From the NCBI GenBank assembly GCA_015056205.1, contig SVGS01000003.1, positions 62,001-126,000 of the forward strand: a DNA stretch of 64,000 nt, read 5' to 3'. A model generated the notes under the pieces. It was not told the DNA's origin. It did no database searches and saw only the letters and a program-made list of their open reading frames with translations. The stretch's first letter is position 1, and each line of letters begins with the position of its first letter. The position numbers and the translations under genes are program-made. Shown here one piece after another: positions 27,573 through 39,483 of the stretch. This DNA comes from Clostridiales bacterium (lineage in GTDB: Bacteria > Bacillota > Clostridia > Christensenellales > Aristaeellaceae).

Positions 27573-29561
27573 TTATCTGAAGATGTTTTTCCAAAGCTCC
27601 TGCAGCAGGTATTCCGGGGTAATGGCTGTCGCGTCTTCTGATGTAACAGGTCTGATTTCAGTTTTTCCGACAGATTCGATCAGGATTTTAAAGAGAGTCC
27701 CGGATTCCCCTGTCAGCGACACGCCGAAGGAATGTCCTTTATCATCCTGATCCCATTTGGAAGTAAAATCGTATAGCTTCCGCCCGTTTCCGGAGACGAT
27801 ATAGGTTAACTGTTCTGCTGTATCAACCGTTTTAGTGACCGAATAGATTCCCTGTGTCAGGATCAGGGTAAGATTGCCGGGAGAATACACAATGCGCTGT
27901 GTTTCCTGATATTCCGGATCATACCGGGATGTGACGACGGCTTCGCCGACAATACTGCCGATCCGGCCGGCTGAATCAAGCGCAACTTTTCCCTCCCCGT
28001 GAATGATCCAGAGATGAACCGGGTAGTCAAAATTGACAGCGTAACCGTGGTCTTCCTGCTTCAGATGCAGCTGATAAGCAGTATAACCATCCTGCCTCAT
28101 CCGGCCGGGAGATATTTCAATATTCAGGATCAGGCTGTTCCGGAAATCAAGATTGAGGGTCGCGCTGTCCGTATAACGGGTTCCATACGGATTTCCGCTG
28201 TATGTCAGGCGGAAGTGATTCGGTCCGGCCACACAGTTCAGCCGGAAGCTCATAACCGTTCTGTTTCTGTGCATCCGTCTGCAGTCCATATCGATTCTGG
28301 TTTCCCGGTTAAGCTGCTTATAGATCCAGAGATTGGCATAATAACTGTCTGCCTGATAAGAATCGGAGTTGAGATAAAGATGCAGGTAATCTGTTCCTGC
28401 CGAAATGCCGGCGTTGATGATATCGCGGTAATAATGAATTTCGGCATTCACTTCATTGTGGCTCAGGATCCCGCTCATGCTGAAGGGAAGACCGTCACGG
28501 GCAGGCGTAACGGTGTAATGTATTGCTTTGTCCCTGTCCCGGAAGGCCGTTATAAGATAGGACCAGGTTTCATCTTCCCGCCAGGTGGAACGGATTGTCC
28601 CGTTTACCGTATCTTCATCAAAATACAGCGACAGCTGATAAGATCTGTATCTGTCGGTGCTGATCTGTGCGAAAATGGATGAATTGCGGATATCCAGACG
28701 GAGAAGCTCAACTGAACGGCTGCCTGTGTGCTCGTTCAGGTTCATCCTGAGCAGCTTTGAATCGTCGGAATTCTGATATTCAAAACTGTAATCATAGCTT
28801 CCGTATGCCGTCATAAGGGAGCCATGTGAAATGATCTGGCTGACAGACCTCCACCCCGTCCGGATTTCCAGATTCAGGTTCAGAGAAAGGGTGTGATCGG
28901 TATATCGTATTCTTTCGCGGATGCTGTTCTTTTCCGTGTTCCACAGGGATAACAGGCTTTCATAGGTCTCCGGCATTCCGGGAATCAGCAGCCTTAAAAC
29001 TGGCTGATAGCGGTTGAACAGCCTGCTGAGGGTCTGCCCCTGCATTTCAGCATCCAGAAAACTGTACAGGCGCTCATATACGGAGATCAGGTCCGCCTGC
29101 AGATGAAAGGAGAATCCGTCCGGTCTTTGCTGAATCTCGACGAAAGGAAGAAGGACCTGCAGGGCGAAACGCTGTAAGAAAGAGAGAACCTCATTGCCGT
29201 CCTGCTGCATTTCCTGCCGGCTGAATCTTCCGCTTTGAAATTCCTGAAGCAGTGCCGCAAGATCCAGGCTGTATTTTCCTCCGGGAATCTGCAGAACCAG
29301 CATGCGGCCATTCAGCCGAAGCTTCACCAGTTCCGAAATGTTAAGCTCCGTAACGGATCCGCTCTGACGGAGAAGGGCGGTAATCGGAACGTCGTTGGTC
29401 ACGACAGTCGTTCGGTAATCATATTTCCCCAGATCAAACTGCTTCACTTTTTCCGGGATCGAATTGATATACGGAGAATCCGGCAGCACGCTTGCCGCCC
29501 CCGAAACAACGATCGAAACAAGAACAGCAACCAAAGTGATGAGTGCAATCGATCTACGCAT
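27573..29561 (-). CDS. Large secreted, predicted beta-rich protein of unknown function
   Basis: N-terminal signal MRRSIALITLVAVLVSIVVSGAAS; long stretches of alternating polar/apolar strands; no recognised catalytic motif. Confidence 0.75.
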   Translation of the reverse strand: MRRSIALITLVAVLVSIVVSGAASVLPDSPYINSIPEKVKQFDLGKYDYRTTVVTNDVPITALLRQSGSVTELNISELVKLRLNGRMLVLQIPGGKYSLDLAALLQEFQSGRFSRQEMQQDGNEVLSFLQRFALQVLLPFVEIQQRPDGFSFHLQADLISVYERLYSFLDAEMQGQTLSRLFNRYQPVLRLLIPGMPETYESLLSLWNTEKNSIRERIRYTDHTLSLNLNLEIRTGWRSVSQIISHGSLMTAYGSYDYSFEYQNSDDSKLLRMNLNEHTGSRSVELLRLDIRNSSIFAQISTDRYRSYQLSLYFDEDTVNGTIRSTWREDETWSYLITAFRDRDKAIHYTVTPARDGLPFSMSGILSHNEVNAEIHYYRDIINAGISAGTDYLHLYLNSDSYQADSYYANLWIYKQLNRETRIDMDCRRMHRNRTVMSFRLNCVAGPNHFRLTYSGNPYGTRYTDSATLNLDFRNSLILNIEISPGRMRQDGYTAYQLHLKQEDHGYAVNFDYPVHLWIIHGEGKVALDSAGRIGSIVGEAVVTSRYDPEYQETQRIVYSPGNLTLILTQGIYSVTKTVDTAEQLTYIVSGNGRKLYDFTSKWDQDDKGHSFGVSLTGESGTLFKILIESVGKTEIRPVTSEDATAITPEYLLQELWKNIFR

Positions 29562-29648
29562 TCCTGATTCCCTCCTTCGTCACGATCGAAAATAGGATTA
29601 GGTCATCCACCGGTTTTTCCAGTCCGGAACCGGGCAGGTCACAGTCGG

Positions 29649-30293
29649 TTATTTCCGGCAGCACCAGTTCACAGCGTTCTTCATGATCTGCACATACCCC
29701 TCGCAGGTCAGGCTCGGCGTGGTATGAGCCGGGGTAAAGCAGCAGATCCTGCCCTTCCCGTATTCGCTAACCCATAATCCGGGCTGAGTCCCATGCTGTG
29801 AAACAGTTTCCGCCAGCATGACCGTATCTTCGCCACCGACCATTTTCATCTGATAGTGTTCATCCGGATCGGGCAGGGTAAAATCCTTTACGCCGGCTGT
29901 CACCGGATGGTCCTTCAGGATATGAACGCTGACCTCGCACGGCTGCGGATGGGTAAGGAAAACAGTATGAGTCAGTTCCTTCACAATCGGATGGGTTTCC
30001 TTCAGATCCACAAGAGCCGCATGGACCGCGATCAGTCCGAGGCCGGATCTGACTCTGTTCAGGAGGTTATCCGTCCATTTGGAATCGCACCAGAGAGGCG
30101 TCGGAATCCGGTTGTCTTCGCTCGGATCCTTAAACGATACGAACAAATCCGGTTCAGGACAGGCATACAGTTCCGCGGGATCTGTTGTAAAAACCAGCTT
30201 CCATTCATCCGCCGGGAACAGTATTTCGGCCAGGGGTTGGATGGTGTCCGCGGGATGCCAGTGATCATCTGCCAGGAAAAGAACCGTTTTCAT
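29649..30293 (-). CDS. ThuA-like (trehalose utilization family) protein
   Basis: GLIAVHAAL..., HPVTAGVKDFTLPDPDEHYQM, WVSEYGKGRICCFTPAHT pattern of ThuA-like family. Confidence 0.82.
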   Translation of the reverse strand: MKTVLFLADDHWHPADTIQPLAEILFPADEWKLVFTTDPAELYACPEPDLFVSFKDPSEDNRIPTPLWCDSKWTDNLLNRVRSGLGLIAVHAALVDLKETHPIVKELTHTVFLTHPQPCEVSVHILKDHPVTAGVKDFTLPDPDEHYQMKMVGGEDTVMLAETVSQHGTQPGLWVSEYGKGRICCFTPAHTTPSLTCEGYVQIMKNAVNWCCRK

Positions 30294-30466
30294 TTTTCTT
30301 CATCGCCTTTCTGAATGATTGTTCAAATATGGGTAAGTGCCGGTCGGTCAATTTATGGCTGAGAGCATCTTACAGCTTCTGTTTGAAAACAGCGGGACTT
30401 TGTTATGACTATAGCAGAGCGTCCTGAAGCCGTCAACCATGAAACGAAAAAAGATTCTTGCCCCCC

Positions 30467-30495
30467 TTGTTTAACGCGGTGAAACAACGTAAAAT
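30467..30495 (+). promoter_or_regulatory. Sigma-70/A-type promoter (TTGTTT-17 bp-TAAAAT)
   Basis: -35 at 30467-30472, -10 at 30490-30495, located 64 nt upstream of the ATG at 30559. Confidence 0.6.
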
Positions 30496-30558
30496 AAAGT
30501 AGATCAGCGGATTGGATTTCCGTCTGAACAAGATTAATAAGGAAGATGGTGAAAGCGA

Positions 30559-31746
30559 ATGAAAAAGAGTCTGGCCCTGCTGCTGGCGCTGTGTATGCTG
30601 CTGGCGTCGATCCCTGTACTTGCGGAAGAAAATGCCGCCGGGAGCACTTCTGAAAGCGCTGCCGGTACCTGGTATCTGGTTGTGTTCGGATTAACCGCCG
30701 GCACTTTTAACCTGATCGAAGACGGGACTTTCGCTATGGAGGTTTCCGCCAACTCCGTAGAGAAAAAGATGGAAGGTACCTGGACGCAGGATCAGGATCA
30801 GATTACCTTAACAATAGACGGTAAACCGGCGGTTCTGGTTCTGGATGGTTCCAGTCTGACCTTCGATCCGGCAAATCTTGTAACCATAGGTCTGGATCAG
30901 ACCACCATGGCCGTTCCAGGCACGGATCTGTCCATGATTGCCGGCCTGATCCGGATTTCCCGGGAGCCCGGGAAGCTGACCATGGCGGAACTGACCGCGT
31001 ATCAGGAAGCCGGCACGCTGCCGGAGGGTAAAACCCAGGAAGAGATGGATGCGATTCAGCAGGAAATGATGATTGCCCTCATGACACTGCTGGGAAGCAC
31101 AGGCGGCACCACTGAAGAGACGGCCGGCCCCGAGCTGACCGTCGTGGAGGATAACTTCTATGTACGGGAAGAATACGGCACCCAGGAGGGCGTCTATTTC
31201 GCCAAGGTTCAGAACGACAACGATTCCGTGGTGTATCTTTCCTCCGGTTCCCTCGTTCTGATGGACGCGGATAAAAATGTGATCGGGCAGACTGAATTCC
31301 TGGAAATCACCGGTTCCTGCTATCTGGAGCCCGGCGAAGCCACCTTCATTTCCCTGTCCGCCGATCTGGCTGAAGGTACTGTGGCGGACAGCTATACAGT
31401 TCATCTGACGACCACGCTTCGCCCCTATGAGACGGATACCATCCTGCCTGTAACCGCCGCCGAACTGAGAGTAAAGAAGGAATACGGTCCCGCTTATTAT
31501 GCTGCCGCCACCCTTACCAATCCCACCGATAAACCGATGGCGTTTATCAGCGTCGTGATGGCGGTCAAGGATTCGGCCGGAAAGCTGATCGCACTCACCG
31601 TCAACGGGCTGTATCAGAATGAACTGGCTGCCGGCAGCTCTGTTACCCTGATAAACAGCCTGAGCGACAGCGCAGTGGAATATTGCACGGATAACGGAAC
31701 AACACCGGCTCAGGTGGAAGCCTTCGCCTGGGTTTCAGTGATATAA
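30559..31746 (+). CDS. Secreted protein of unknown function
   Basis: Signal peptide MKKSLALLLALCMLLASIPVLAEE; promoter upstream and terminator downstream. Confidence 0.8.
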   Translation: MKKSLALLLALCMLLASIPVLAEENAAGSTSESAAGTWYLVVFGLTAGTFNLIEDGTFAMEVSANSVEKKMEGTWTQDQDQITLTIDGKPAVLVLDGSSLTFDPANLVTIGLDQTTMAVPGTDLSMIAGLIRISREPGKLTMAELTAYQEAGTLPEGKTQEEMDAIQQEMMIALMTLLGSTGGTTEETAGPELTVVEDNFYVREEYGTQEGVYFAKVQNDNDSVVYLSSGSLVLMDADKNVIGQTEFLEITGSCYLEPGEATFISLSADLAEGTVADSYTVHLTTTLRPYETDTILPVTAAELRVKKEYGPAYYAAATLTNPTDKPMAFISVVMAVKDSAGKLIALTVNGLYQNELAAGSSVTLINSLSDSAVEYCTDNGTTPAQVEAFAWVSVI

Positions 31747-31767
31747 ACTGCTTTCGAAATGACTGAA

Positions 31768-31797
31768 AAAGCCCGCCGCGAATGCGGCGGGTTTTTC
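31768..31797 (+). terminator. Intrinsic terminator
   Basis: CCCGCCGC-GAAT-GCGGCGGG-TTTTT. Confidence 0.9.
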
Positions 31798-31848
31798 TGA
31801 TCGGCCGTCCAATCGGCCGGAGACTGAAACCGTTGCGGAATGATTCTG

Positions 31849-33096
31849 TTACAGGATATCGATCATCTGATCAAATCCGGTCGTTGTAAAGATTTCCTTC
31901 ACCGGATCGCTGGCGTTCACTACGGTCACTGTTCCGGGTCCCAGCTTCTTGACGGCCATCAGCAGAACCCGCAGGCCGGCGGAGGAGATGTATTCCAGCG
32001 AACCGGCTTCAATTCTGATTTTTTTGATATCCTCAAGGTTGTTCTCCAGGACTTCCATAAGCGCCGGAGCGCTGATGGTATCAATCCGTCCGTTGACGAT
32101 GCACAAAAGCTGATCCTCGTCATCGCTGGCAAAGGTGATATTCAGATTGTCCACCTGTTTGGCGCCCTGGATGGACGGAGCTTTCCGGAAATAGGGATCG
32201 GCTGTCATCTTCCACAGAGAGGAGGCTTTCAGCTGTCGGATCAGGTTTTCCTTCCAGGCTTCCGGAAGCCCCTCGAGCAGGGCGGAATGCACCTCTGGAT
32301 CCCAAAAAGGCAGCTTTTCCACGATCATTCCGTGGGCTTCCAGGAATTCCTGAATCTTCTCCGCGCTCCATCTGGCGACGCCGTCACTGTAAATATTATG
32401 GTCGCGCATGGTCTTTTCCCGGGTCTCGTTGTACAGCCGGACCGCGTCGGGACTGCTCATGTTGGCGGTGGCGAAGGCCTCATAGTCCACGCCGAAGTCG
32501 GACGTAATCCAGGCGCCTCCGTGCCGGAGCAGAATTTCCCGGATTCCGCCGATCAGCTGAGCAAATTCATTCCCGGAGAGATACTGCGTCAGGCCCTCGC
32601 AGGAGATCAGCAGCTTTCCCTTCAGCCATTCCGCCGCCTCCAGCAGAGAGGCCGCGTTCGTCGCGTCGCCTCCCACATAAGCGGGATGGGATTTTCCGAT
32701 CCTGTTCCGGGAAGCAAACCCCAGCAGCTTTTCCGCGACGACGGGGACCTCCACCCCGACATAATCGATGCCTTCGTGTTCGCAGTAAAGCACGCGGGGC
32801 GTAAACCCGCAGGCAATATCCAGCAGATTCCGGCAGCCTTCCTCCTTCAGATAGTGCGAAAGCCGTTCATATCGTGCGACCACCGCCAGAGAGGATCCGG
32901 TCATCAACGCCTTTAATTCATCTTCCGGTATTTGCAGCTGACCGCTGCTGTCCTTCTGTTTTGTCTGCCTGATTTCGTCCTGAATGTTCAGCTCGGCAAT
33001 CATCTTCCGGGCGTCCTGATTGCCGGCTTCCGCCAGAAAATAAAGCGTGGTTTTCGCTGTCAGGTAGGTGGGGTTGACCATTGATCTGTAATCCAT
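31849..33096 (-). CDS. SAM-dependent methyltransferase (LCMT/PPM-like) fused to C-terminal STAS domain
   Basis: LLDIACGFTPRVLYCEHEGIDYVGVEVP; C-terminal LNITFASDDEDQLLCIVNGRIDTISAPALMEVLENN...IEAGSLEYISSAGLRVLLMAVKKL (STAS). Confidence 0.85.
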   Translation of the reverse strand: MDYRSMVNPTYLTAKTTLYFLAEAGNQDARKMIAELNIQDEIRQTKQKDSSGQLQIPEDELKALMTGSSLAVVARYERLSHYLKEEGCRNLLDIACGFTPRVLYCEHEGIDYVGVEVPVVAEKLLGFASRNRIGKSHPAYVGGDATNAASLLEAAEWLKGKLLISCEGLTQYLSGNEFAQLIGGIREILLRHGGAWITSDFGVDYEAFATANMSSPDAVRLYNETREKTMRDHNIYSDGVARWSAEKIQEFLEAHGMIVEKLPFWDPEVHSALLEGLPEAWKENLIRQLKASSLWKMTADPYFRKAPSIQGAKQVDNLNITFASDDEDQLLCIVNGRIDTISAPALMEVLENNLEDIKKIRIEAGSLEYISSAGLRVLLMAVKKLGPGTVTVVNASDPVKEIFTTTGFDQMIDIL

Positions 33097-33182
33097 TTCT
33101 TTTTCCTTCCGTTTGTATCAGTGATTTTTCATGCCGTTATTCTTTCAGCAGAATCTGCCTTCTGTTATTGATTCGCCGGCGG

Positions 33183-34340
33183 TCATTCCCGGCGGAGACA
33201 GTTGATCAGCTGCTCAAGCCCCGCGTTATCCCATTCGATCAGTTCAATTCCGAGTTTGGCCGCGCGCATCCGCATATTGGACCGGCTTTTCGTCGCCATG
33301 CCGGAGGTCACGAGCAGCGCCCGGGCGTATTTCCCGCCGAAGCGGTCCCGCAGGATGGCCAGTTCGTTCAGGGCTTCCGTATGAACTTCACAGGTTTTGC
33401 AGCTGATGAACACCGGACGGATCCCCTGTACTGCCATCACATCGATCTCGTTGGTCACGCTGTCCCGGTGTATCGCGCCGCCCTGCCAGTTCACCACCGC
33501 GCTGAGAACCACATCGTCGAAGCAGCCGGCCGAATGGCAGGCCCGGAAGACCTGCAGTTCCAGCACAGCCCCGATATCGCGCAGCCAGAAGCGCACCGTT
33601 TCATCCGGGAAGCGGAAGCGGATCCGGTCCTCCTGAAGCTCCAGTTCCTGAATCAGACCTTCCTCAGCCAGCGCCCGGAACAGATTGGGATCAGCCTGTA
33701 CCTGCTTGTTCCCGGCTTTCTTCTGCAGCGGACCGTCGGCTTCCAGGATCCCTGGTTCGGAGCTGGAGATTTTCTGGATGAAACTGATCTGTCCGTTCCA
33801 GATCCGGCGGAACCGGGAGTATACCTTGAACAGGCGGTCAATTTCCTCCAGTCTGTTTCGCAGAAGCGTGTGATCCTCGCGGCCCGGCAAGAGGGTGCCT
33901 CCCGCCATCTTCAGGCAGCCCGCCACATCCAGATGGACGGTACAGGGCTGGCTCCGGGCAAAGGAAGCGTTTTTGATTTCGTAGAAAGAGTTCTTTTTTC
34001 GGCTGTAGGTGAAGACCGCGGTATTGCCGGAACAGGCGCCGGCCGCGAACAGGGCTGCGTCCGTCCCTCCGGAAATGTCAATGGCGCAGTCGTTGTGAGA
34101 AGCCAGGATTTCCTCAAGCACCCGCTCCGTCTTTTTGGCGTCCAGCAGGCTTCCGGAAACGAAGGTGACCTTGACAGGGCACTTCATGTATTCGAAGAAT
34201 TCCCGCAGAGCCCGCTTGTATTCCCGGCTTTCAGCGATCTCCGCCGGGCAGAGCAGGATCATTTCCTTCGGCTGAAACATCAGGGAAGACAGCACGTTGT
34301 TAATGGGGCTCAGATCAAACAGCTCAATCAGTGTCTGCAT
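33183..34340 (-). CDS. Card1-like (DUF1887) protein: CARF-like domain + PD-(D/E)XK nuclease
   Basis: CARF-like AIDISGGTDAALFAAGA; nuclease motif LELQVFRACHSAG...NEIDVMAVQGIRPVFISCKT. Confidence 0.78.
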   Translation of the reverse strand: MQTLIELFDLSPINNVLSSLMFQPKEMILLCPAEIAESREYKRALREFFEYMKCPVKVTFVSGSLLDAKKTERVLEEILASHNDCAIDISGGTDAALFAAGACSGNTAVFTYSRKKNSFYEIKNASFARSQPCTVHLDVAGCLKMAGGTLLPGREDHTLLRNRLEEIDRLFKVYSRFRRIWNGQISFIQKISSSEPGILEADGPLQKKAGNKQVQADPNLFRALAEEGLIQELELQEDRIRFRFPDETVRFWLRDIGAVLELQVFRACHSAGCFDDVVLSAVVNWQGGAIHRDSVTNEIDVMAVQGIRPVFISCKTCEVHTEALNELAILRDRFGGKYARALLVTSGMATKSRSNMRMRAAKLGIELIEWDNAGLEQLINCLRRE

Positions 34341-34378
34341 TCCTTTTACTCCCTCTCCATCTTTTTTTATTCCGGCTC

Positions 34379-34990
34379 TCAGCCGGTTCTTTCACACTTC
34401 AGTTCCGTCAGTGCCTGGCCGAGGACGGACTCCGGCCTGATTTCCGGCCGGATCCATTCCCGGACCGCGCTTTCCGGCAGAATCAGGGGCATCCGGTCAT
34501 GGATAAAGCGGATATTTTCTCCCGGTTCCCTTGTCAGCACCACAAAGCAGGGGATATTGTTTTCCATCCGGTACAGGCCGCAGAGCCAGGTGACGGACTC
34601 CCCCGCCGGCTGCAGCCGGTATTTGTTTCCGGTCTTCTTTCTTCCGTTTCCGTCGGTCTGATGTTCCCATTCGTAATAGCAAACGGCCGGAATCATGCAG
34701 CGATGGCTCTGCCAGGAATCCCGGAAAAGGGGCTTCACCGCGGCGGTTTCCGTCCTCGCGTTGATCAGCAGGCTCCGGCTTCCCGCGCTGAATCCCCATT
34801 TCATCGGAAAAACCCGCTGTTTTCCGTCCCGTCCGGTGGCCAGAACGGGGGCAACGTTTGCAGGAAAAACCTCCCCGTCCGTAACCACTCTGGCGGACGG
34901 CCCGAATGCCCCGATGAGCGCGGAGCGGTTCATCGCCTCGATATAAGGCCGCAGCTCGGGAGAAAGGGCAACCAGATAGCGGCAACACAT
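34379..34990 (-). CDS. SRAP domain protein (YedK/HMCES family)
   Basis: N-terminal MCCRY (catalytic Cys2), FPANVAPVL, MKWGF, NARTETAAVKPLFRDSWQSHRCMIPAVCYYEW, FIHDRMPLIL. Confidence 0.95.
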   Translation of the reverse strand: MCCRYLVALSPELRPYIEAMNRSALIGAFGPSARVVTDGEVFPANVAPVLATGRDGKQRVFPMKWGFSAGSRSLLINARTETAAVKPLFRDSWQSHRCMIPAVCYYEWEHQTDGNGRKKTGNKYRLQPAGESVTWLCGLYRMENNIPCFVVLTREPGENIRFIHDRMPLILPESAVREWIRPEIRPESVLGQALTELKCERTG

Positions 34991-35006
34991 CGTCGGTTTC
35001 CGTCCT

Positions 35007-35927
35007 TTATCCGTCAATCTGATCCAGATCGTAAGGCGTTGTCTGATAAACCATGTAGTTCAGCCAGTTCGCGTACAGCAGATTCGCGTGCCCGCGCCAG
35101 GTGACCATGGGCGGCTTCGTATCATCGTCGTTGGGATAATAATTCTTCGGTACTTCAATCGGAAGCCCCGCGTTTTTATCGCGCAGGTATTCCTTTTCGA
35201 GCGTCCGGGGATCATATTCGCTGTGACCCATAATATAGACCTGGCGCCCGTTCTCCGTAATCATGGCATAGATCCCGGCTTCCTGGGAGGAGGCGATAAT
35301 CTTCAGCTGTCCGCAGGCTTCCACATCGCTCCGGAGCACCGTCGTATGGCGGCTGTGCGGAGCCATGAACACATCGTCAAAGCCCCGCAGCAAAATATAA
35401 TTCTTCCGCTCCGCCCGGTGGGCAAAAACGCCGAAAAGCTTTTTGTCCAGGGTCCGCTTCTGTATGCCGTAATGATAATACAGGCCGGCCTGCGCGCCCC
35501 AGCAGATATGGAAGGTGGAATGCACGTGCTTCTTGCTCCACTCCATGATTTCGCAGAGTTCTTTCCAGTATTCCACCTCTTCAAACGGCATCTGTTCCAC
35601 CGGCGCGCCGGTAATGATCATGCCGTCAAAGTTTTGATCCCGGATCTCGTCAAAGGTACGGTAGAAAGCCGTCAGATGTTCCATCGGCGTATTCCTGGAC
35701 ACATGGGTGCTCATCATGATCAGCTCGGTTTCCACCTGCAGGGCTGTATTGCCCAGCAGCCGGAGCAGCTGCGTCTCCGTATCGATCTTCGTCGGCATCA
35801 GGTTCACAATGGCGATTCGCAGAGGACGAATATCCTGCGTCGAGGCCCTGTTTTCCGTCATGACAAAGATATTTTCTTCTGTCAGCGTCCGGTAAGCAGG
35901 CAGCTCGTTGGAAATCTTAATCGGCAT
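35007..35927 (-). CDS. metA: Homoserine O-acyltransferase (MetA family)
   Basis: [73 protein letters not shown]. Confidence 0.96.
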   Translation of the reverse strand: MPIKISNELPAYRTLTEENIFVMTENRASTQDIRPLRIAIVNLMPTKIDTETQLLRLLGNTALQVETELIMMSTHVSRNTPMEHLTAFYRTFDEIRDQNFDGMIITGAPVEQMPFEEVEYWKELCEIMEWSKKHVHSTFHICWGAQAGLYYHYGIQKRTLDKKLFGVFAHRAERKNYILLRGFDDVFMAPHSRHTTVLRSDVEACGQLKIIASSQEAGIYAMITENGRQVYIMGHSEYDPRTLEKEYLRDKNAGLPIEVPKNYYPNDDDTKPPMVTWRGHANLLYANWLNYMVYQTTPYDLDQIDG

Positions 35928-36108
35928 TTTCCCCTCTACCCCCTTCTGCGGTGATAAGAGAATTCTCCCGGCCGCCGGTTTGATCCGGATCGGCGGAGCA
36001 TCATATGTATGGGATTATACCACAGAAGACAAAAAAAATGAACCGTCTCCGGCCATCTGCTTTTCCAGCTGTCTGAGGGAAAAGAAACCTCGCTTTCGGA
36101 TGAAAAAA

Positions 36109-36136
36109 ACCGGTTCAGTCCGGAGACTGAACCGGT
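36109..36136 (-). terminator. Intrinsic terminator downstream of groEL
   Basis: ACCGGTTCAGTC-TCCG-GACTGAACCGGT followed by TTTTTT on minus strand. Confidence 0.9.
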
Positions 36137-36174
36137 GGAATTCCCGATATTCTTCTTTTCCGGAAGAAGATGGA

Positions 36175-37806
<1,632 letters not shown>

Positions 37807-37838
37807 TCAGCTCCTTCTGTTTTCTTAAACCTGATGTA

Positions 37839-38188
<350 letters not shown>

Positions 38189-38433
38189 CAAGCCTTCTGT
38201 AATATAAGTCAATTCCATGGTGCATGCAAGTTTCCGGATGTTGTGAATTAAGCTGTTTTTGCTTTGTTTCTGTTGTTTTCTTCACTTTCCTCTGTATTTC
38301 TCTGAATTTTGATATTTCTCCATGCATAGCCCTGTGTTACACTGTACGCATCTGACGGAAGGCTTTTCCTGTGTTATGCAGAGGCGCCCGGCCGGGCGTT
38401 CCGTTTCATCCGTCTGTTTTCAGGAGGATCCGT

Positions 38434-39483
38434 ATGAACGATATTTCCTGCGCCCTTCTCGCCTGGTACGACCGGCACGCCAGGATTCTTCCCTGGCGCG
38501 GTATCTCGGATCCCTACCGGACCTGGGTCAGCGAGATCATGCTGCAGCAGACCAGGGTCGATACCGTTATTCCCTATTATGAACGTTTTTTGTCGCGCTT
38601 CCCTTCCCTTGCCGATCTGGCCGCCGCGGATGAGGAAGAGGTGCTGAAGCTCTGGCAGGGGCTTGGCTATTATTCCAGAGCCCGGAATCTGCTTCTCGGC
38701 GTCCGTCAGGTTATGGAAGAAAAAGGCGGTGTCATCCCCTCCGATCCGAAGGAGTTGGAAAAAATAACGGGCATCGGCGCCTATACCGCCGGAGCCATCG
38801 CTTCCATCGCCTACGGAGTCCGGGTTCCGGCGGTGGACGGAAATGTCATTCGCGTTCTTTCCCGCCTGTACGGGATCCGCTCCGACGCTTCCGCTCCGGA
38901 AACCCGGCGCCGGATCTTTTCCCTGGCTGACGATCTGGTTCCGCCGGAGCGGCCGGGGGATCACAATCAGGCCGTCATGGATCTGGGGGCTGTGATCTGC
39001 GTTCCGGGCACGCCGGACTGCCGCGCCTGCCCGCTCGCTGCCTTCTGTGATGCCCGGAGCCGGGGCGACGCGGCGGATCTGCCCTTTCTGCCCGGCGCAA
39101 AGCCGCCCAGGCAGCTGCCCTGGACGGTGCTTCTCGTCCTCTCCGGCAACCGGGTGCTGGCCCGGAAGCGGACGGAAAAAATGCTGAACGGCCTCTGGTG
39201 CTTTCCCATGCTGCCCGGTTTTCTTTCGGAAGCGGAGCTGAAAGAAAAAATTCCGGATGAGCTTCATCCGGAATCGGTGATTCTGCGAAAAGAGCGGGAA
39301 GCGCGCCACGTGTTCACCCACCAGGTCTGGCAGATGCGCCTCTGGACCTGCCGGGTTCCTTCGGATGTCCCGGCGCCCCGGGGTTATCAGTTTCTGGAAC
39401 CCGGCCAGGTCCGGGATGTTCCGTGGCCGGCGGCCATGTATGCCGCCCTGGACTGTCTTCAGGCTTTTTCCATAAAGGCCTGA
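38434..39483 (+). CDS. mutY: A/G-specific adenine glycosylase
   Basis: ILPWRGISDPYRTWVSEIMLQQTRVDTVIPYYERFLSRFP, GIGAYTAGAIASIAYG, CX6CX2CX5C Fe-S pattern (CVPGTPDCRACPLAAFC); RBS AGGAGG before ATG 38434. Confidence 0.97.
   Translation: MNDISCALLAWYDRHARILPWRGISDPYRTWVSEIMLQQTRVDTVIPYYERFLSRFPSLADLAAADEEEVLKLWQGLGYYSRARNLLLGVRQVMEEKGGVIPSDPKELEKITGIGAYTAGAIASIAYGVRVPAVDGNVIRVLSRLYGIRSDASAPETRRRIFSLADDLVPPERPGDHNQAVMDLGAVICVPGTPDCRACPLAAFCDARSRGDAADLPFLPGAKPPRQLPWTVLLVLSGNRVLARKRTEKMLNGLWCFPMLPGFLSEAELKEKIPDELHPESVILRKEREARHVFTHQVWQMRLWTCRVPSDVPAPRGYQFLEPGQVRDVPWPAAMYAALDCLQAFSIKA

Noticed and set aside
33183-34340. Possibility of an adjacent CRISPR-Cas type III locus
   Set aside because: No Cas10, Csm/Cmr-like ORF or direct-repeat array anywhere in the window
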